Part shown: piece by piece, positions 30,895-39,428 of the stretch
Layout of the letters: every line of letters begins with the position of its first letter
Position numbering within the stretch: position 1 is the first letter of the stretch
IMG/VR virus record: IMGVR_UViG_3300025313_000030
Coordinates: 1-47,601 of that record
Direction: 5' to 3' (one strand)
DNA: 47,601 bases
Source of the DNA: a virus
Translations under genes and position numbers: made by a program
Notes under the pieces: model-generated
Seen by the model: the letters and a program-made list of their open reading frames with translations, nothing else
The model's database searches: none
What the model was told of the DNA's origin: nothing

Positions 30895-32046
30895 CTACTT
30901 CAATAAATACGGTTGCAGGTCGGGTGAGGTCATCAACTTTTCCATAGGCACGCCAACTGAAATTGCCTGACGAATCTTAGCTTGAATGTGAGGCGGTAGG
31001 CCGGGGAACATTTGAAATAGGCCGGTTGCGGCGTCCGGGCCAGCAGCCCCCTGCCCGCCTCCTCCCGTAGCAGGTGCGTTTACGTCGCTCACACCCGCTC
31101 CTGTTGGCGGGCCGAATCTCTCATTTATCCACTCTTCAGTTTCATCCGCCAATTCGCCCGCCGTTACGCCAAGCTGGGATAAATTCAGGTTTGCCTGGTA
31201 CGCCGCCGTGGCTGCGGGTATGTTCCGGCCACGCAGTTCATTAAATTTGGCCAATTTCTCCTCGTTAGTTCCCTGCCCGGTTTGCCTATGTACGGACGCA
31301 GGCACACCTGCTATCCAATCGGCATCTTGTGGCGTTTTCCCGCTCCTCTGCAATTGTTCTGAATAGGCAAGGGCGACCTCTCTGTCAATTTCACTTCGTA
31401 CCGTTCCGGGAAATTCATAATTCAATTCCCGCATTTTTAGGTTGCGGGCCAATTCCTCAGCTTGTCTTGAGTTAATCTCTCCTACTCGCACTCTGCGAGC
31501 AACCTCTTTATCGATAAATCCCCATTGCTGCTGTATATTTGCGTACTTGCCTTTGAGTTTCATGTCATCTTCGGCAAATTTGGCGTATAGGGAATCGCGG
31601 AGAAAACTGGTTCTCCGGTCGTCCCAGCCCTCGGCTTTAGCACGGTCTAATAAGCCATTTTCTTTGTTAATCAAATCTTGCCGCTTTGACTCGTATTCTA
31701 CTTCCCACTGCCGCTCAAGTTCCTCCAATAGGTCGTTGGACGGGTCGTCTAACCTGGTCTTTATCTTCTTGTAAATGTCCGCCTGGCGCGCCGCGTTGCC
31801 GTAAAGTTCGGTTATTACGGGGTCTTGGGCGGTCTTGCCATATTTGAACCGTCCGTAGTTTTGGGCGGAGCGAAGCGGTATGTAAGTACCCTCCGGGGTC
31901 ATAATCATATCTTCACCCGGTTTCGGAGCAGACGTTAGAAACGTTCCCTCTTCCGGCACTTCCGTAGTTGTGCCAATTCCGTAAGGAATCTCTGGGGTGT
32001 AACGCATATCCGCGTCGCTTATCGCCGGTGTATTTGTAATGACCAT
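30895..32046 (-). CDS. Putative internal virion / ejection protein
   Basis: 383 residues. Mostly helical, rich in Glu, Arg, Gln and Ala, with long charged helices (LLEELERQWEVEYESKRQDLINKENGLLDRAK). C-terminal Gly/Pro region, then a short hydrophobic end (GLPPHIQAKIRQAISVGVPMEKL). It lies 4 bp before the giant polyvalent gene, typical of ejection-protein pairs in podoviruses. No enzymatic motif seen. Confidence 0.6.
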   Translation of the reverse strand: MVITNTPAISDADMRYTPEIPYGIGTTTEVPEEGTFLTSAPKPGEDMIMTPEGTYIPLRSAQNYGRFKYGKTAQDPVITELYGNAARQADIYKKIKTRLDDPSNDLLEELERQWEVEYESKRQDLINKENGLLDRAKAEGWDDRRTSFLRDSLYAKFAEDDMKLKGKYANIQQQWGFIDKEVARRVRVGEINSRQAEELARNLKMRELNYEFPGTVRSEIDREVALAYSEQLQRSGKTPQDADWIAGVPASVHRQTGQGTNEEKLAKFNELRGRNIPAATAAYQANLNLSQLGVTAGELADETEEWINERFGPPTGAGVSDVNAPATGGGGQGAAGPDAATGLFQMFPGLPPHIQAKIRQAISVGVPMEKLMTSPDLQPYLLK

Positions 32047-32053
32047 TTTTGCC

Positions 32054-33178
32054 TCAGCTTATTGCAATTATTATGCCTCTACTTACCGTTACCGTGCGTC
32101 CATCCTGGGCGGTGAACGTGATAGTCTGGCCCACGCCATCGTCGGTGAAGTACCCGCCCTGCGATTCCACGCCGCCCTTTACCAACAGCCCGTCGCTGCC
32201 GTCCCTCGTATGGTGCGGAGCGGCGGAGATGTTACTTACTATGTTTATTTGGTTCGCCTGCTTGTTAAGCCAAACGGAAATGTAAGCAATACCTGAAATT
32301 GTTCCAGTCAAATAATGAATTACGCCAGCTGCTTCCACTTCCGACAAATACCCAACACCATAAATGGTATCGCCGGTCAGGTATCGAGTTACTACAAAAA
32401 CAAGAGATGAAATTACCCCCTGTCCGGTAATGTTACCCGAAAAATATCTTTGAACTCCTGGCGAATAAGCGCTAACATAAGAAATGCCGGATATTGCCCC
32501 CGTAATATACATATCAGCTCTGGGCGAATCAGCACTAATGAAAGAAGTGCCCAATAATGTACCACTACAATATCGAGTTATTACCGGCGCAGCAGCAGAT
32601 ACGAAAGAAGCAGCAGAAACCGCTCCCGTCATATACTCATCGAGTCTCGGAGGAAACGCGCTAAGATAAGACACACCGGATATATTGCCTGTCGGATAAT
32701 AAGTTACACCACTGCCGAAAACGGTAAATAATAAACAACTATCACTTAATATGATCCACGAAGACCCGTAATTCGTGCTTCTTATATTCTTGTGTTCGGT
32801 TATATTTACCGTTTCATTCCGCCAAGCTAATGGAGTTGCGCTGCTGGTTGACGTAGTTTCACAAATACAACCATACAAACTACCGCTATCTAAAACGGCA
32901 GAATTTCCAAAATTAAAAGATTGCCAGGCCTGACTGGTTACCCAACCGGAAGCATCTACCGTAATAGCGGCAATGGCCGTGCCGGTTGGCCCTGCGGAAG
33001 TGCAATTGTAGATGTTGAAATTCAGGGTGGATAAACCCGGTGTGCGGGTGCAAAGTAATTGCGCCGAGGCTAAAGAATAATGTCCTTGCGACCGGAACAT
33101 TACGCCTATCCAACTGCTATTGTAAACAAATGCCGGGGCATCGTCTCCGGCGGTTAAAGATGCTATTATTGTCGGCAT
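32054..33178 (-). CDS. Tail fibre/receptor-binding-like protein with 21-residue repeats
   Basis: 374 residues. Residues 1-155: beta sandwich (LNFNIYNCTSAGP..., WQSFNFGNSAVLDSGSLYGCICE) like a carbohydrate-binding jelly roll. Residues 161-305: seven repeats of the type YxTGxISGxSYxSAxxPxxxR, starting at 161, 182, 203, 224, 245, 266 (period 21) and 289. C-terminal 70: predicted beta cap with TFTAQDGRTVTVSRG. Such repeats make elongated beta stalks. It lies between a conserved tail-fibre gene and ejection genes. Host receptor binding is inferred. Confidence 0.6.
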   Translation of the reverse strand: MPTIIASLTAGDDAPAFVYNSSWIGVMFRSQGHYSLASAQLLCTRTPGLSTLNFNIYNCTSAGPTGTAIAAITVDASGWVTSQAWQSFNFGNSAVLDSGSLYGCICETTSTSSATPLAWRNETVNITEHKNIRSTNYGSSWIILSDSCLLFTVFGSGVTYYPTGNISGVSYLSAFPPRLDEYMTGAVSAASFVSAAAPVITRYCSGTLLGTSFISADSPRADMYITGAISGISYVSAYSPGVQRYFSGNITGQGVISSLVFVVTRYLTGDTIYGVGYLSEVEAAGVIHYLTGTISGIAYISVWLNKQANQINIVSNISAAPHHTRDGSDGLLVKGGVESQGGYFTDDGVGQTITFTAQDGRTVTVSRGIIIAIS

Positions 33179-33180
33179 AA

Positions 33181-33597
33181 TTAACTCAAAGTAGCCACAA
33201 TAGACCCATCGCCGAACGTTACTATATCGTCGCTTGCCACCGTCTTAGCCGTTGCAACGGAGCCGAAGGCAAGGATATTCGCTGCGCTATTGGCCGCATC
33301 AGCCAAGAAGAAGTGAGTAATAGTGCCCCAAGCAGCAGTCGCAGACTGAAACGTAACTGCTACAGATAACGTAGCCGCGCCCGCCGCCGCGCTCGCCCAA
33401 GAAGCCGCGCTCGTTATCGCCCGTGCATAATTCCCGCCGGAAGGCTCGATAGTAGCAACGGCCAAAGTCGTACCCGTGTCGTCTTCCGATATTGCCGCAG
33501 TAGCCAATCCAATATAGATAGTCGGGGACGTATATGTAGCCTGGCCGAATACTACGTTCAAAACCGCATTTTCAAGATAATCGTTAAGTGAACCCAT
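33181..33597 (-). CDS. Phage tail-fibre-like protein (conserved Gp80-type family)
   Basis: 138 residues: MGSLNDYLENAVLNVVFGQATYTSPTIYIGLATA, EPSGGNYARA, FQSATAAWGTITHFFLADAAN and a closing DDIVTFGDGS. This sequence plan is widely conserved in phage genomes, annotated as tail fibre protein. It would form a small beta structure at the tail tip or side fibre. Good SD is present before the start. Confidence 0.75.
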   Translation of the reverse strand: MGSLNDYLENAVLNVVFGQATYTSPTIYIGLATAAISEDDTGTTLAVATIEPSGGNYARAITSAASWASAAAGAATLSVAVTFQSATAAWGTITHFFLADAANSAANILAFGSVATAKTVASDDIVTFGDGSIVATLS

Positions 33598-33609
33598 ACA
33601 AAACTCTCC

Positions 33610-33987
33610 TTACGATGTTATTCCGCCTACTAACATCCTGTTAATAACCGCGTTACTCGTAACCGCCAGATGCACGAAAGAGCCGTCCGGCGAAGATATA
33701 CTACTAAAAATGCCAGCCCCGCCCGATATTGTGCCCGTAGCCGAAATAGCCGCTACGTGAAGGGCGCTTACTATCGCCACCCCGCCGGATGCGTTCACGG
33801 ACGTAAACGAACCCGCCCCGGCGCTGATTGCCCCCGCCGTTAAGGTACTGGCAATAGCCAAGCCGCCCGTAACGGATATTCCGGCAAAGGTCGGTATTGC
33901 CTGCTGGCCGAGCCGCTTATTCAGGCGCTGGATGGCCTGCCTAATAGCTATCGGGTCTTGTTCGTTTGGCAGCTTAGAGAGAGTCAT
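33610..33987 (-). CDS. Fibre-shaft-like low-complexity protein
   Basis: 125 residues. Basic helical start (IAIRQAIQRLNKRLG), then repeated short strands of Gly/Ala/Ser/Thr/Ile (SVTGGLAIASTLTAGAISAGAGSFTSVNASGGVAIVSALHV), similar to trimeric fibre shafts. It overlaps the next upstream gene by one base (stop-start). Function inferred from composition and position. Confidence 0.55.
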   Translation of the reverse strand: MTLSKLPNEQDPIAIRQAIQRLNKRLGQQAIPTFAGISVTGGLAIASTLTAGAISAGAGSFTSVNASGGVAIVSALHVAAISATGTISGGAGIFSSISSPDGSFVHLAVTSNAVINRMLVGGITS

Positions 33988-34796
33988 TAAGCGCCCTCGT
34001 CAAGCCACTGCTCCGCGAGGTTTACGAAATCACTCATCGCAATATTCTGAGTTTGTCCCGTATTCGGATCGACGTAAGTAATCGGAGCACTACTGCCGGA
34101 AAATTGCGATAACTGATCCCAACCGCCCACATAAGTCATCATATCTAAAGAACCTTGTCCATAATTACCCCAATACAAATTGCCACTAATATCCATCCAC
34201 AAGGCAGACTCACCTTGACTACTACCACCACCGCCGGAAGTACTACCACCACCGCCACCGCCGGAAGTACCGCTATCGCTACCAGCTGCTTCGGTTCCCG
34301 CTCCCCCACCATTTTCCCCCGCTGACGACGGGGGGGACGTAGGGTTTGAGTAGCCGCCCCCACTTGATTCTATCTGCTGCTCGTTAGCCTTATACTCGGA
34401 TGCTATTGCGTCTGGTATTGTACCAAACGTAGGCATCATCGGATACCTCTGAGTAGCCTCGCCAAGTGCCTGCTGAGCCGAGGAATACATTTGCCCGCGC
34501 TGAAGTTCCGCCTCCTGAGCGGCCTTCATACTTATCTGGCCCGCCTTAGTAGTCGAGAATAGATTCCGAAGCGCACCGCCGCTACCGCCTACATAAGGCT
34601 GGATAAAGCTGCTGTAAAGATAACTCGGCTGTTGCTGAGCGTATTCGCCCCCAGGCTCATAGTATTGAGCAGCCTCTTCGTAAGGCTGTAAGCCAGCCTG
34701 GTATCTGCCCTGCTCTTCTTCTTGAGCGCCTGTAATGGCATCTACAAGGTCTGCATAGTAAACGCTCGTATCGCTACCTAACCACGAGGCTGTCAT
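33987..34796 (-). CDS. Virion-associated hypothetical protein with Gly/Ser linker
   Basis: 269 residues. N-terminal Gln/Tyr/Ala-rich helices (EEEQGRYQAGLQPYEEAAQYYEPGG), a Gly/Ser linker (about 145-200) and a C-terminal beta part. It sits in the tail module, after the nozzle gene, with a start just inside the neighbour's spacer. A connector or tail-tip role is likely. No family recognised. Confidence 0.5.
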   Translation of the reverse strand: MTASWLGSDTSVYYADLVDAITGAQEEEQGRYQAGLQPYEEAAQYYEPGGEYAQQQPSYLYSSFIQPYVGGSGGALRNLFSTTKAGQISMKAAQEAELQRGQMYSSAQQALGEATQRYPMMPTFGTIPDAIASEYKANEQQIESSGGGYSNPTSPPSSAGENGGGAGTEAAGSDSGTSGGGGGGSTSGGGGSSQGESALWMDISGNLYWGNYGQGSLDMMTYVGGWDQLSQFSGSSAPITYVDPNTGQTQNIAMSDFVNLAEQWLDEGA

Positions 34797-34806
34797 AATA
34801 AACTCC

Positions 34807-36960
34807 TTATTCTACTCTGCCCTTAACGGGCTTAACGTTAGCTACGAATTTTTCAAAACTCCACGTCTGATTCGACGCGATTGTCTGAGCCTTAATTGCT
34901 ATGTAATTGCCTCTAACCTTAGTATTTATCTTCGTCTTGCGGCCCGTGCCCGTAAAAGCTACTGAATTGAAAGCCGTTGCCCCGTCCTTAATATCTTCAA
35001 GAACAGTCTCCGCGTCGTTACCGCGATAAAAATTCAACTGGCAGCCGTCGGTATCGTCAAATGCCCCGCCGGAAGCGCCGCCGGCAAGGGTAACGAACCC
35101 GCCGATCATCCTACCTTCAAGTTCAGGGTCTTGGTTCATAGGCATCGGGCCTAACGTAACGTAGGCGCTAATCGCCGCGTCCGTCGCACCGTCGTCATCG
35201 ACTTTAGCAGTATCGTCGAAAGAGCGAATATACCCGTCCGCACACCCGAACAATAATTTCCGGTAAGCATCGTCGTCCGCGTTATAGAACATCATACTAA
35301 TCGGGGCGCAGTTTGCCGGATAGGACTCAGGAAATATCCCGCCCGTGCGCAAGTCGAGCCAGTAAGCGGAATTGGTGTTGTCCACAACCTTAGTAATGCA
35401 GACTAAGATTCCGTGCCGAATACGGTCGTAGCCCATTGTAATTCTGTGCTGAGTAGGGTCGATAGTCTCGTCGTCTATCAGTTTGGGAATACTCTTAGCG
35501 GTAAGGTTTTCGACCGTGCCCCAATCCTCGCCGCCGGTGGAGAGTTTGTATATCCCGCCCGAACCGAACCAATAGATATTATCCTCAGCGTCCCAGCAGA
35601 AACTCTTAGGCCCAAAAATACCCGTTGATAGAGTTATCGGGTCAAGCGAGCCGCCTTCGGCGGGATCGCCCCGAATAACCCACATAGAATTAGCGCAACC
35701 AACAATAAGGAAATCGTCCTTGCGGGGAATCAAAGCCAGAATAATATCGCCTACCTTACCCACGTCGGCGTCATTGCCCGCAATGGGACTCTGAGAATCG
35801 GCGGAGACGTAATTCCAGTCGAAGGGATTGCCCTGCCTGCTCATATACCACTGGTGCGGGTCGTAAGGCGTACCCGCTAAGACCATCCGTCCCCGGTACA
35901 AACAGCCAAGCGTCGGCTTCGTGGGAAAAGTCCCGAAAGTCGCGCTCGCCCCGTAAACAGTCCAATCATAAAAGTGAGGAACGCTCGTAGCGGCCAGCGC
36001 AGAATTGAGTACAAACGATATTGCATTGCCGTCGTCGTCTGTGCCGGTTATCGTCTCTCCGTCCGTAAAGACCGCCGTATTCTGCGGGACTCCGTAAATC
36101 CGAGAGGTCGTAGCGCCTATATCCGTCGCGTAATCAACGACAATCGCCGCCCCGCTCGTTCCGCCGGTTAAAGCATTGCCAACATCGGGCGGATTCGCTC
36201 CTAACGCAGTTGTATAGCATCGAGTATTAACGAAGTCGATTATCTTCTGATTATCGCCATTGACTACGAAAACCTTCTGGTAAGCGCCAATAAGGTCAAT
36301 AGGAAGGTTTATATCAATAGCGCCCCGCGAAACTGTAATTTCAGCCATCGTTCCCGCAGGCGATTCCAGATAGATACTGCTATTCGCTGCGGCGACGAGC
36401 TTCGCGCTTCTCTTGCGGTCGTCGGGATAATTGTTTGTAAAAGTATTCGAGCCGATAGTAGCAGCCCATAACTCGAAGAAATAGTCGATATTACTATTGG
36501 CCAGAAAAGTACCGCTTGAAGTAACGGCATAAACAGAGCCGCCGTAATCATAAGTGGAATTTCCCGCTATCCCCGCTAATAACTCTTCGCCTGCGCCTAC
36601 CGATGAAGCAATCACAGTCGCTACATACTTAGTATTCCCCGCAAGTTGCACACCCGTAGCAAACGCAAAAGGTTGATAAGCCAAAGTCTGGCTCGTCGGC
36701 AGTCCACTAACATAAGCCGAATTAAAAGACGAGTCCAATAAAGCGTCCGGCAAGCCCGTTGATACTATCGCCGACCATAAATCAATTCGCAAATCGCCTT
36801 CGGCATTTGCGCTTCTTTGCAACTGAAACGCAAAAGACGAAATCATTGCCGGGAACAAGGGTGTGAAGGACATCCCATAATAGCCCCCAGACCCCCAGGT
36901 TGTCTGAGTTGCCGTGATTCCCGCTACCGTGCTGGTATATGATATGGCAGTAATTGTCAT
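34807..36960 (-). CDS. Tail nozzle-like protein (P22 gp10 / tail tubular B class), split N-terminus
   Basis: 717 residues. The body from about residue 180 reads as beta-propeller-like repeats (KRSAKLVAAANSSIYLESPAGTMAEITVSRG, FPTKPTLGCLYRGRMVLAG, GSGGIYKLSTGGEDW, GKVGDIILALIPRKDDFLIVGC), as in phage nozzle/tail-tube B proteins. Residues about 1-170 are instead a jelly-roll-type carbohydrate-binding domain (WGSGGYYGMSFTPLFPAMIS...IDLWSAI...YFFELWA). The usual nozzle N-terminus is encoded by a separate gene immediately upstream (36962-37189), one base away. It closes the tail and binds fibres. Confidence 0.7.
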   Translation of the reverse strand: MTITAISYTSTVAGITATQTTWGSGGYYGMSFTPLFPAMISSFAFQLQRSANAEGDLRIDLWSAIVSTGLPDALLDSSFNSAYVSGLPTSQTLAYQPFAFATGVQLAGNTKYVATVIASSVGAGEELLAGIAGNSTYDYGGSVYAVTSSGTFLANSNIDYFFELWAATIGSNTFTNNYPDDRKRSAKLVAAANSSIYLESPAGTMAEITVSRGAIDINLPIDLIGAYQKVFVVNGDNQKIIDFVNTRCYTTALGANPPDVGNALTGGTSGAAIVVDYATDIGATTSRIYGVPQNTAVFTDGETITGTDDDGNAISFVLNSALAATSVPHFYDWTVYGASATFGTFPTKPTLGCLYRGRMVLAGTPYDPHQWYMSRQGNPFDWNYVSADSQSPIAGNDADVGKVGDIILALIPRKDDFLIVGCANSMWVIRGDPAEGGSLDPITLSTGIFGPKSFCWDAEDNIYWFGSGGIYKLSTGGEDWGTVENLTAKSIPKLIDDETIDPTQHRITMGYDRIRHGILVCITKVVDNTNSAYWLDLRTGGIFPESYPANCAPISMMFYNADDDAYRKLLFGCADGYIRSFDDTAKVDDDGATDAAISAYVTLGPMPMNQDPELEGRMIGGFVTLAGGASGGAFDDTDGCQLNFYRGNDAETVLEDIKDGATAFNSVAFTGTGRKTKINTKVRGNYIAIKAQTIASNQTWSFEKFVANVKPVKGRVE

Positions 36961-36961
36961 T

Positions 36962-37189
36962 TCAAGTTATCATTGTAATTTCCGTCATTGCCACGACGGG
37001 GAATCCCTGTGTCCCTATCTGTTCGGAGTATTTCTTATCCAGGCCGGGCCTCTGCCCGCCGCGTTTGCGTATCTCCATAACGTCGTAAGGGCGCACGTTG
37101 TTCAAGTGCCCGGAAGTGTAGAGCGGCTGCTTATCGACCGCCTCGCCCGTATTTAAGCCCAAAAATGGAAAAGGCAATTCGATATTCAT
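36962..37189 (-). CDS. Detached nozzle-protein N-terminal segment
   Basis: 75 residues from ATG at 37189 (AAGGGA upstream). PFPFLGLNTGEAVDKQPLYTSGHLNNVRPYDVMEIRKRGGQRPGL matches the N-terminus typical of nozzle proteins, which begin with this NVRPYD...RGGQRPGL signature. Its TGA is followed after one base by the ATG of the nozzle body, in a frame shifted by one, so the two are probably made from one coupled message or were once one gene. Confidence 0.7.
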   Translation of the reverse strand: MNIELPFPFLGLNTGEAVDKQPLYTSGHLNNVRPYDVMEIRKRGGQRPGLDKKYSEQIGTQGFPVVAMTEITMIT

Positions 37190-37202
37190 AAGCAAAAATC
37201 CC

Positions 37203-37231
37203 TTGACAAAACGCAACGCTTATTAGACAAT
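37203..37231 (+). promoter_or_regulatory. Promoter of the plus-strand HNH gene
   Basis: TTGACA (37203-37208), exact 17-bp spacer, GACAAT (37226-37231). The gene's ATG is at 37240, so transcription would start about 2 nt before it. No SD is present, which suggests a leaderless message. Confidence 0.6.
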
Positions 37232-37239
37232 TTAATCCT

Positions 37240-37707
37240 ATGCAAAAACGAACTTGTACTCATTGCCACACAATCAAATCATTGTCCGAATTTTATATTC
37301 AAAAAGACCGCCCATCAGGTTATAAAAGCTGGTGTAAACGATGCGCTAATGCTTCGGTGGCTACCTACAGGCAAACTGCGCAGGGCAAAAAAATTGTCTA
37401 CGAAAACGTCCGCCGCTACAGTCATAGCAAAAAAGGCTTGGAAGCGGCGCACCGCTACAGACATAGCCAAAAAGGCTTGGAAACAGCGCGCCACTACTGG
37501 CACAAAAATTATACTCCCCAAATAGGACGCGCCCGAAATGCAGTTATGCGTGCTATAGCCACTCACAAAATACCTCCGGCTAAAACCTTACGATGTTTCG
37601 ATTGCCACGCACAGGCAATGGACTACCATCATTGGCGCGGATATGATAAAATCAATCTTCTTAACGTCATTCCTCTTTGCCGCAAATGTCATCGAAACGC
37701 TGTCTAA
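37240..37707 (+). CDS. HNH endonuclease with N-terminal zinc ribbon (own promoter)
   Basis: 155 residues. N-terminus CTHCHTIKSLSEFY...CKRC is the shared zinc ribbon, then basic helix repeats, then RCFDCHAQAMDYHHWRGYDKINLLNVIPLCRKCHR, a complete HNH core (DYHHW). It is on the opposite strand to the surrounding tail genes, between nozzle N-terminal segment and the gene at 37709, with its own promoter and no SD. This is a typical freestanding mobile gene. Confidence 0.85.
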   Translation: MQKRTCTHCHTIKSLSEFYIQKDRPSGYKSWCKRCANASVATYRQTAQGKKIVYENVRRYSHSKKGLEAAHRYRHSQKGLETARHYWHKNYTPQIGRARNAVMRAIATHKIPPAKTLRCFDCHAQAMDYHHWRGYDKINLLNVIPLCRKCHRNAV

Positions 37708-37708
37708 C

Positions 37709-38023
37709 TCATGCGCGCCAAAGAATGTACACGGTACAAAGAGCCACAGGAAAGAGGTTAATTATGCTTAGGTTACTTATGGGCAGGGGCCCAATTTCCG
37801 CCATATTCATCGAGCTGTTCGCGGTTAGGGGGAATCCGTTAGTCGCGGTAGCCGTAGTATCGAAGGTTACATAGACGCTGCTGCCCGCTTTTGTTTTAAT
37901 CCAACATTCCTTACACGGCTGGCTTGAAACGTAAGCGGCGGCGTCAGTGGAGATAACCACTACCCCCCACTGTTTAGAAACGGTATCCCTGGTCGTATTC
38001 CAATATTTGTGTTCGTCCGCCAC
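37709..38023 (-). CDS. Virion-associated hypothetical protein
   Basis: 104 residues. Beta-rich, polar (SSVYVTFDTTATATNGFPLTANSSMNM), with a hydrophobic end. It converges with the HNH gene (1-bp gap). Located in the tail module. Probably structural. No family recognised. Confidence 0.5.
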   Translation of the reverse strand: MADEHKYWNTTRDTVSKQWGVVVISTDAAAYVSSQPCKECWIKTKAGSSVYVTFDTTATATNGFPLTANSSMNMAEIGPLPISNLSIINLFPVALCTVYILWRA

Positions 38024-38033
38024 GGTACCCTCC

Positions 38034-38315
38034 TTAACTCACCAAGCCGGTGAAAATGGGCGCAGTGCCAATACCAGTATTCCAGACCAGGCGCACCGAA
38101 TTGGCCGCTACGCTGTTAATGGACATTATCAGACAGTTTGGCGCAAAGACGTAAGTGCCCGCATCCGCGCCGACGGTCAGCGCAGTAAAGGCCGTCAGAC
38201 TGCATATACCCAGCACAACACCGTTCTCAGTCTGATAAATGACCTTCAACGCGGAACTCGCGGCGTAGCCCGGAATCATTCCGCCCATTTCCTCTGCTAA
38301 ATTACCTTTCGACAT
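38034..38315 (-). CDS. Small virion-associated protein
   Basis: 93 residues. Helical start then Thr/Ala/Gly/Val strands (GICSLTAFTALTVGADAGTYVFAPNC). It lies between the adaptor and the gene at 37709. Small head-tail or tail component by position. No family recognised. Confidence 0.5.
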   Translation of the reverse strand: MSKGNLAEEMGGMIPGYAASSALKVIYQTENGVVLGICSLTAFTALTVGADAGTYVFAPNCLIMSINSVAANSVRLVWNTGIGTAPIFTGLVS

Positions 38316-38326
38316 TTGAAAACTCC

Positions 38327-39073
38327 TTAGAAGTCAACCATATTCACTTCATTTAACCTGTATTCGCGAGTTATATCAATTACCCCGCCCATATTCTCGT
38401 CGTTGTTATAGCCTAAATTATGCGCCCTCCGCTCGTTGTCCTTCATTACCGCCTGCATAAGCAGGCCACTGGCCTTCTTCTCGTGAACGGACTGGTCAGG
38501 CGCAAGCTCGTCCAATTCGGCTTCGGCCTGAGCGATTGCCAATTCTTTCAAAGCCTCCGAAACGTCCGGGCCGCCGATGTGCAAATCACTGTCGTTCACC
38601 ATCTTTGCGGGCCAAATCTCAGGAGAATAGTAAAGGGTATAAGCGGCATCAGGAGTAGGAAAGAACGTAACTATCCATTTCTGACCCGTTTCGGACGCGT
38701 GCTCGCCTGCAACAAGAGCAAAATAAGTCGGATAACCCGTAGTATCGGTAACGGCGCGAAACTCCTCTATCTGCTCATACATTCGCTCCCGCAGGGGCGG
38801 GTAGGCGTCGGCGGACGAGTACCTGAACGTGCTCTTTATCCGTACAAAGTCGGCGGGCAACTCATATTGCCACGTGCCGGACACCGTCGAAATCTGGCGG
38901 GTAGGCGTTAAGAAAGTCCAATTATGGCTAAGAAGAAGTCTTCGGTACGCCGCGTTTACCATATCCTTAGCGTCGGTAAGGTCCGTACCGGATACGCCGG
39001 ACGAGCCATACGTGCCGGCGTACTTTGAAACGGCGTTGTAAAGCTCCGAAAATGAAAGTTGCAAACTTGGCAT
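38327..39073 (-). CDS. Head-tail adaptor (P22 gp4 / tail tubular A-like)
   Basis: 248 residues. N-terminal helical bundle: FSELYNAVSKYAGTYG..., DLTDAKDMVNAAYRRLLLSHNWTF, with the pattern of phage adaptor proteins, then LPADFVRIKSTF and a middle beta part (WIVTFFPTPDAAYTLYYSPEIWPAKM). C-terminal helices (VSEALKELAIAQAEAELDELAPDQSVHEKKASGLLMQAVMKDNERR) would stick to the portal. First gene of the tail module after the sugar cassette. A hairpin lies upstream. Confidence 0.75.
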   Translation of the reverse strand: MPSLQLSFSELYNAVSKYAGTYGSSGVSGTDLTDAKDMVNAAYRRLLLSHNWTFLTPTRQISTVSGTWQYELPADFVRIKSTFRYSSADAYPPLRERMYEQIEEFRAVTDTTGYPTYFALVAGEHASETGQKWIVTFFPTPDAAYTLYYSPEIWPAKMVNDSDLHIGGPDVSEALKELAIAQAEAELDELAPDQSVHEKKASGLLMQAVMKDNERRAHNLGYNNDENMGGVIDITREYRLNEVNMVDF

Positions 39074-39097
39074 TTTTCTCTCCGCGTTTTAATAAGA

Positions 39098-39127
39098 CGC
39101 AAGTAGCAGTGCGCACCACTACTTGCG
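39098..39127. promoter_or_regulatory. Strong hairpin between the sugar cassette and the tail module
   Basis: CGCAAGTAG (39098-39106) pairs perfectly with CTACTTGCG (39119-39127), with an inner GTGCGCAC palindrome. Another small stem (CCGCT/AGCGG at about 39166-39179) and AAAAGGG/CCCTTTT repeats are in the same 130-bp gap. Possible terminator/processing or attenuation site at the cassette-tail border. Confidence 0.5.
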
Positions 39128-39203
39128 CTTTGAAAAAGGGGAAACGATGAAGTCGTATATCCCTCCGCTTTTCAGCGGCCCAAAATCCCTTTTCCGATCC
39201 TCT

Positions 39204-39428
39204 CTACCGTAAGTAATTTTCTACGATTACTCTTTTGTTCTCATACCAAGCCAAACAAGCGTTACAATGTCCACACAGCTGCTTATTCCGCAAATACCAA
39301 TTATGTGTTGATTTTCTACGGCACTCGTAACAGTGGCCGTGTAATCCGGCTTTCCTATTGGGCCGTTTCGGAAATGAAGTAATGGGTTGCTTTTTATGAC
39401 ACTTGGAGCAAATCTTTGTCTCAGGCAT
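39204..39428 (-). CDS. Truncated HNH-family zinc-ribbon protein
   Basis: 74 residues. KICSKCHKKQPITSFPKR...GHCYECRRK is the shared zinc ribbon, then CGHCNACLAW but no HNH core, so probably a truncated homing gene. It overlaps the NeuC-like stop by 8 nt. It is the last gene of the cassette. Confidence 0.6.
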   Translation of the reverse strand: MPETKICSKCHKKQPITSFPKRPNRKAGLHGHCYECRRKSTHNWYLRNKQLCGHCNACLAWYENKRVIVENYLR

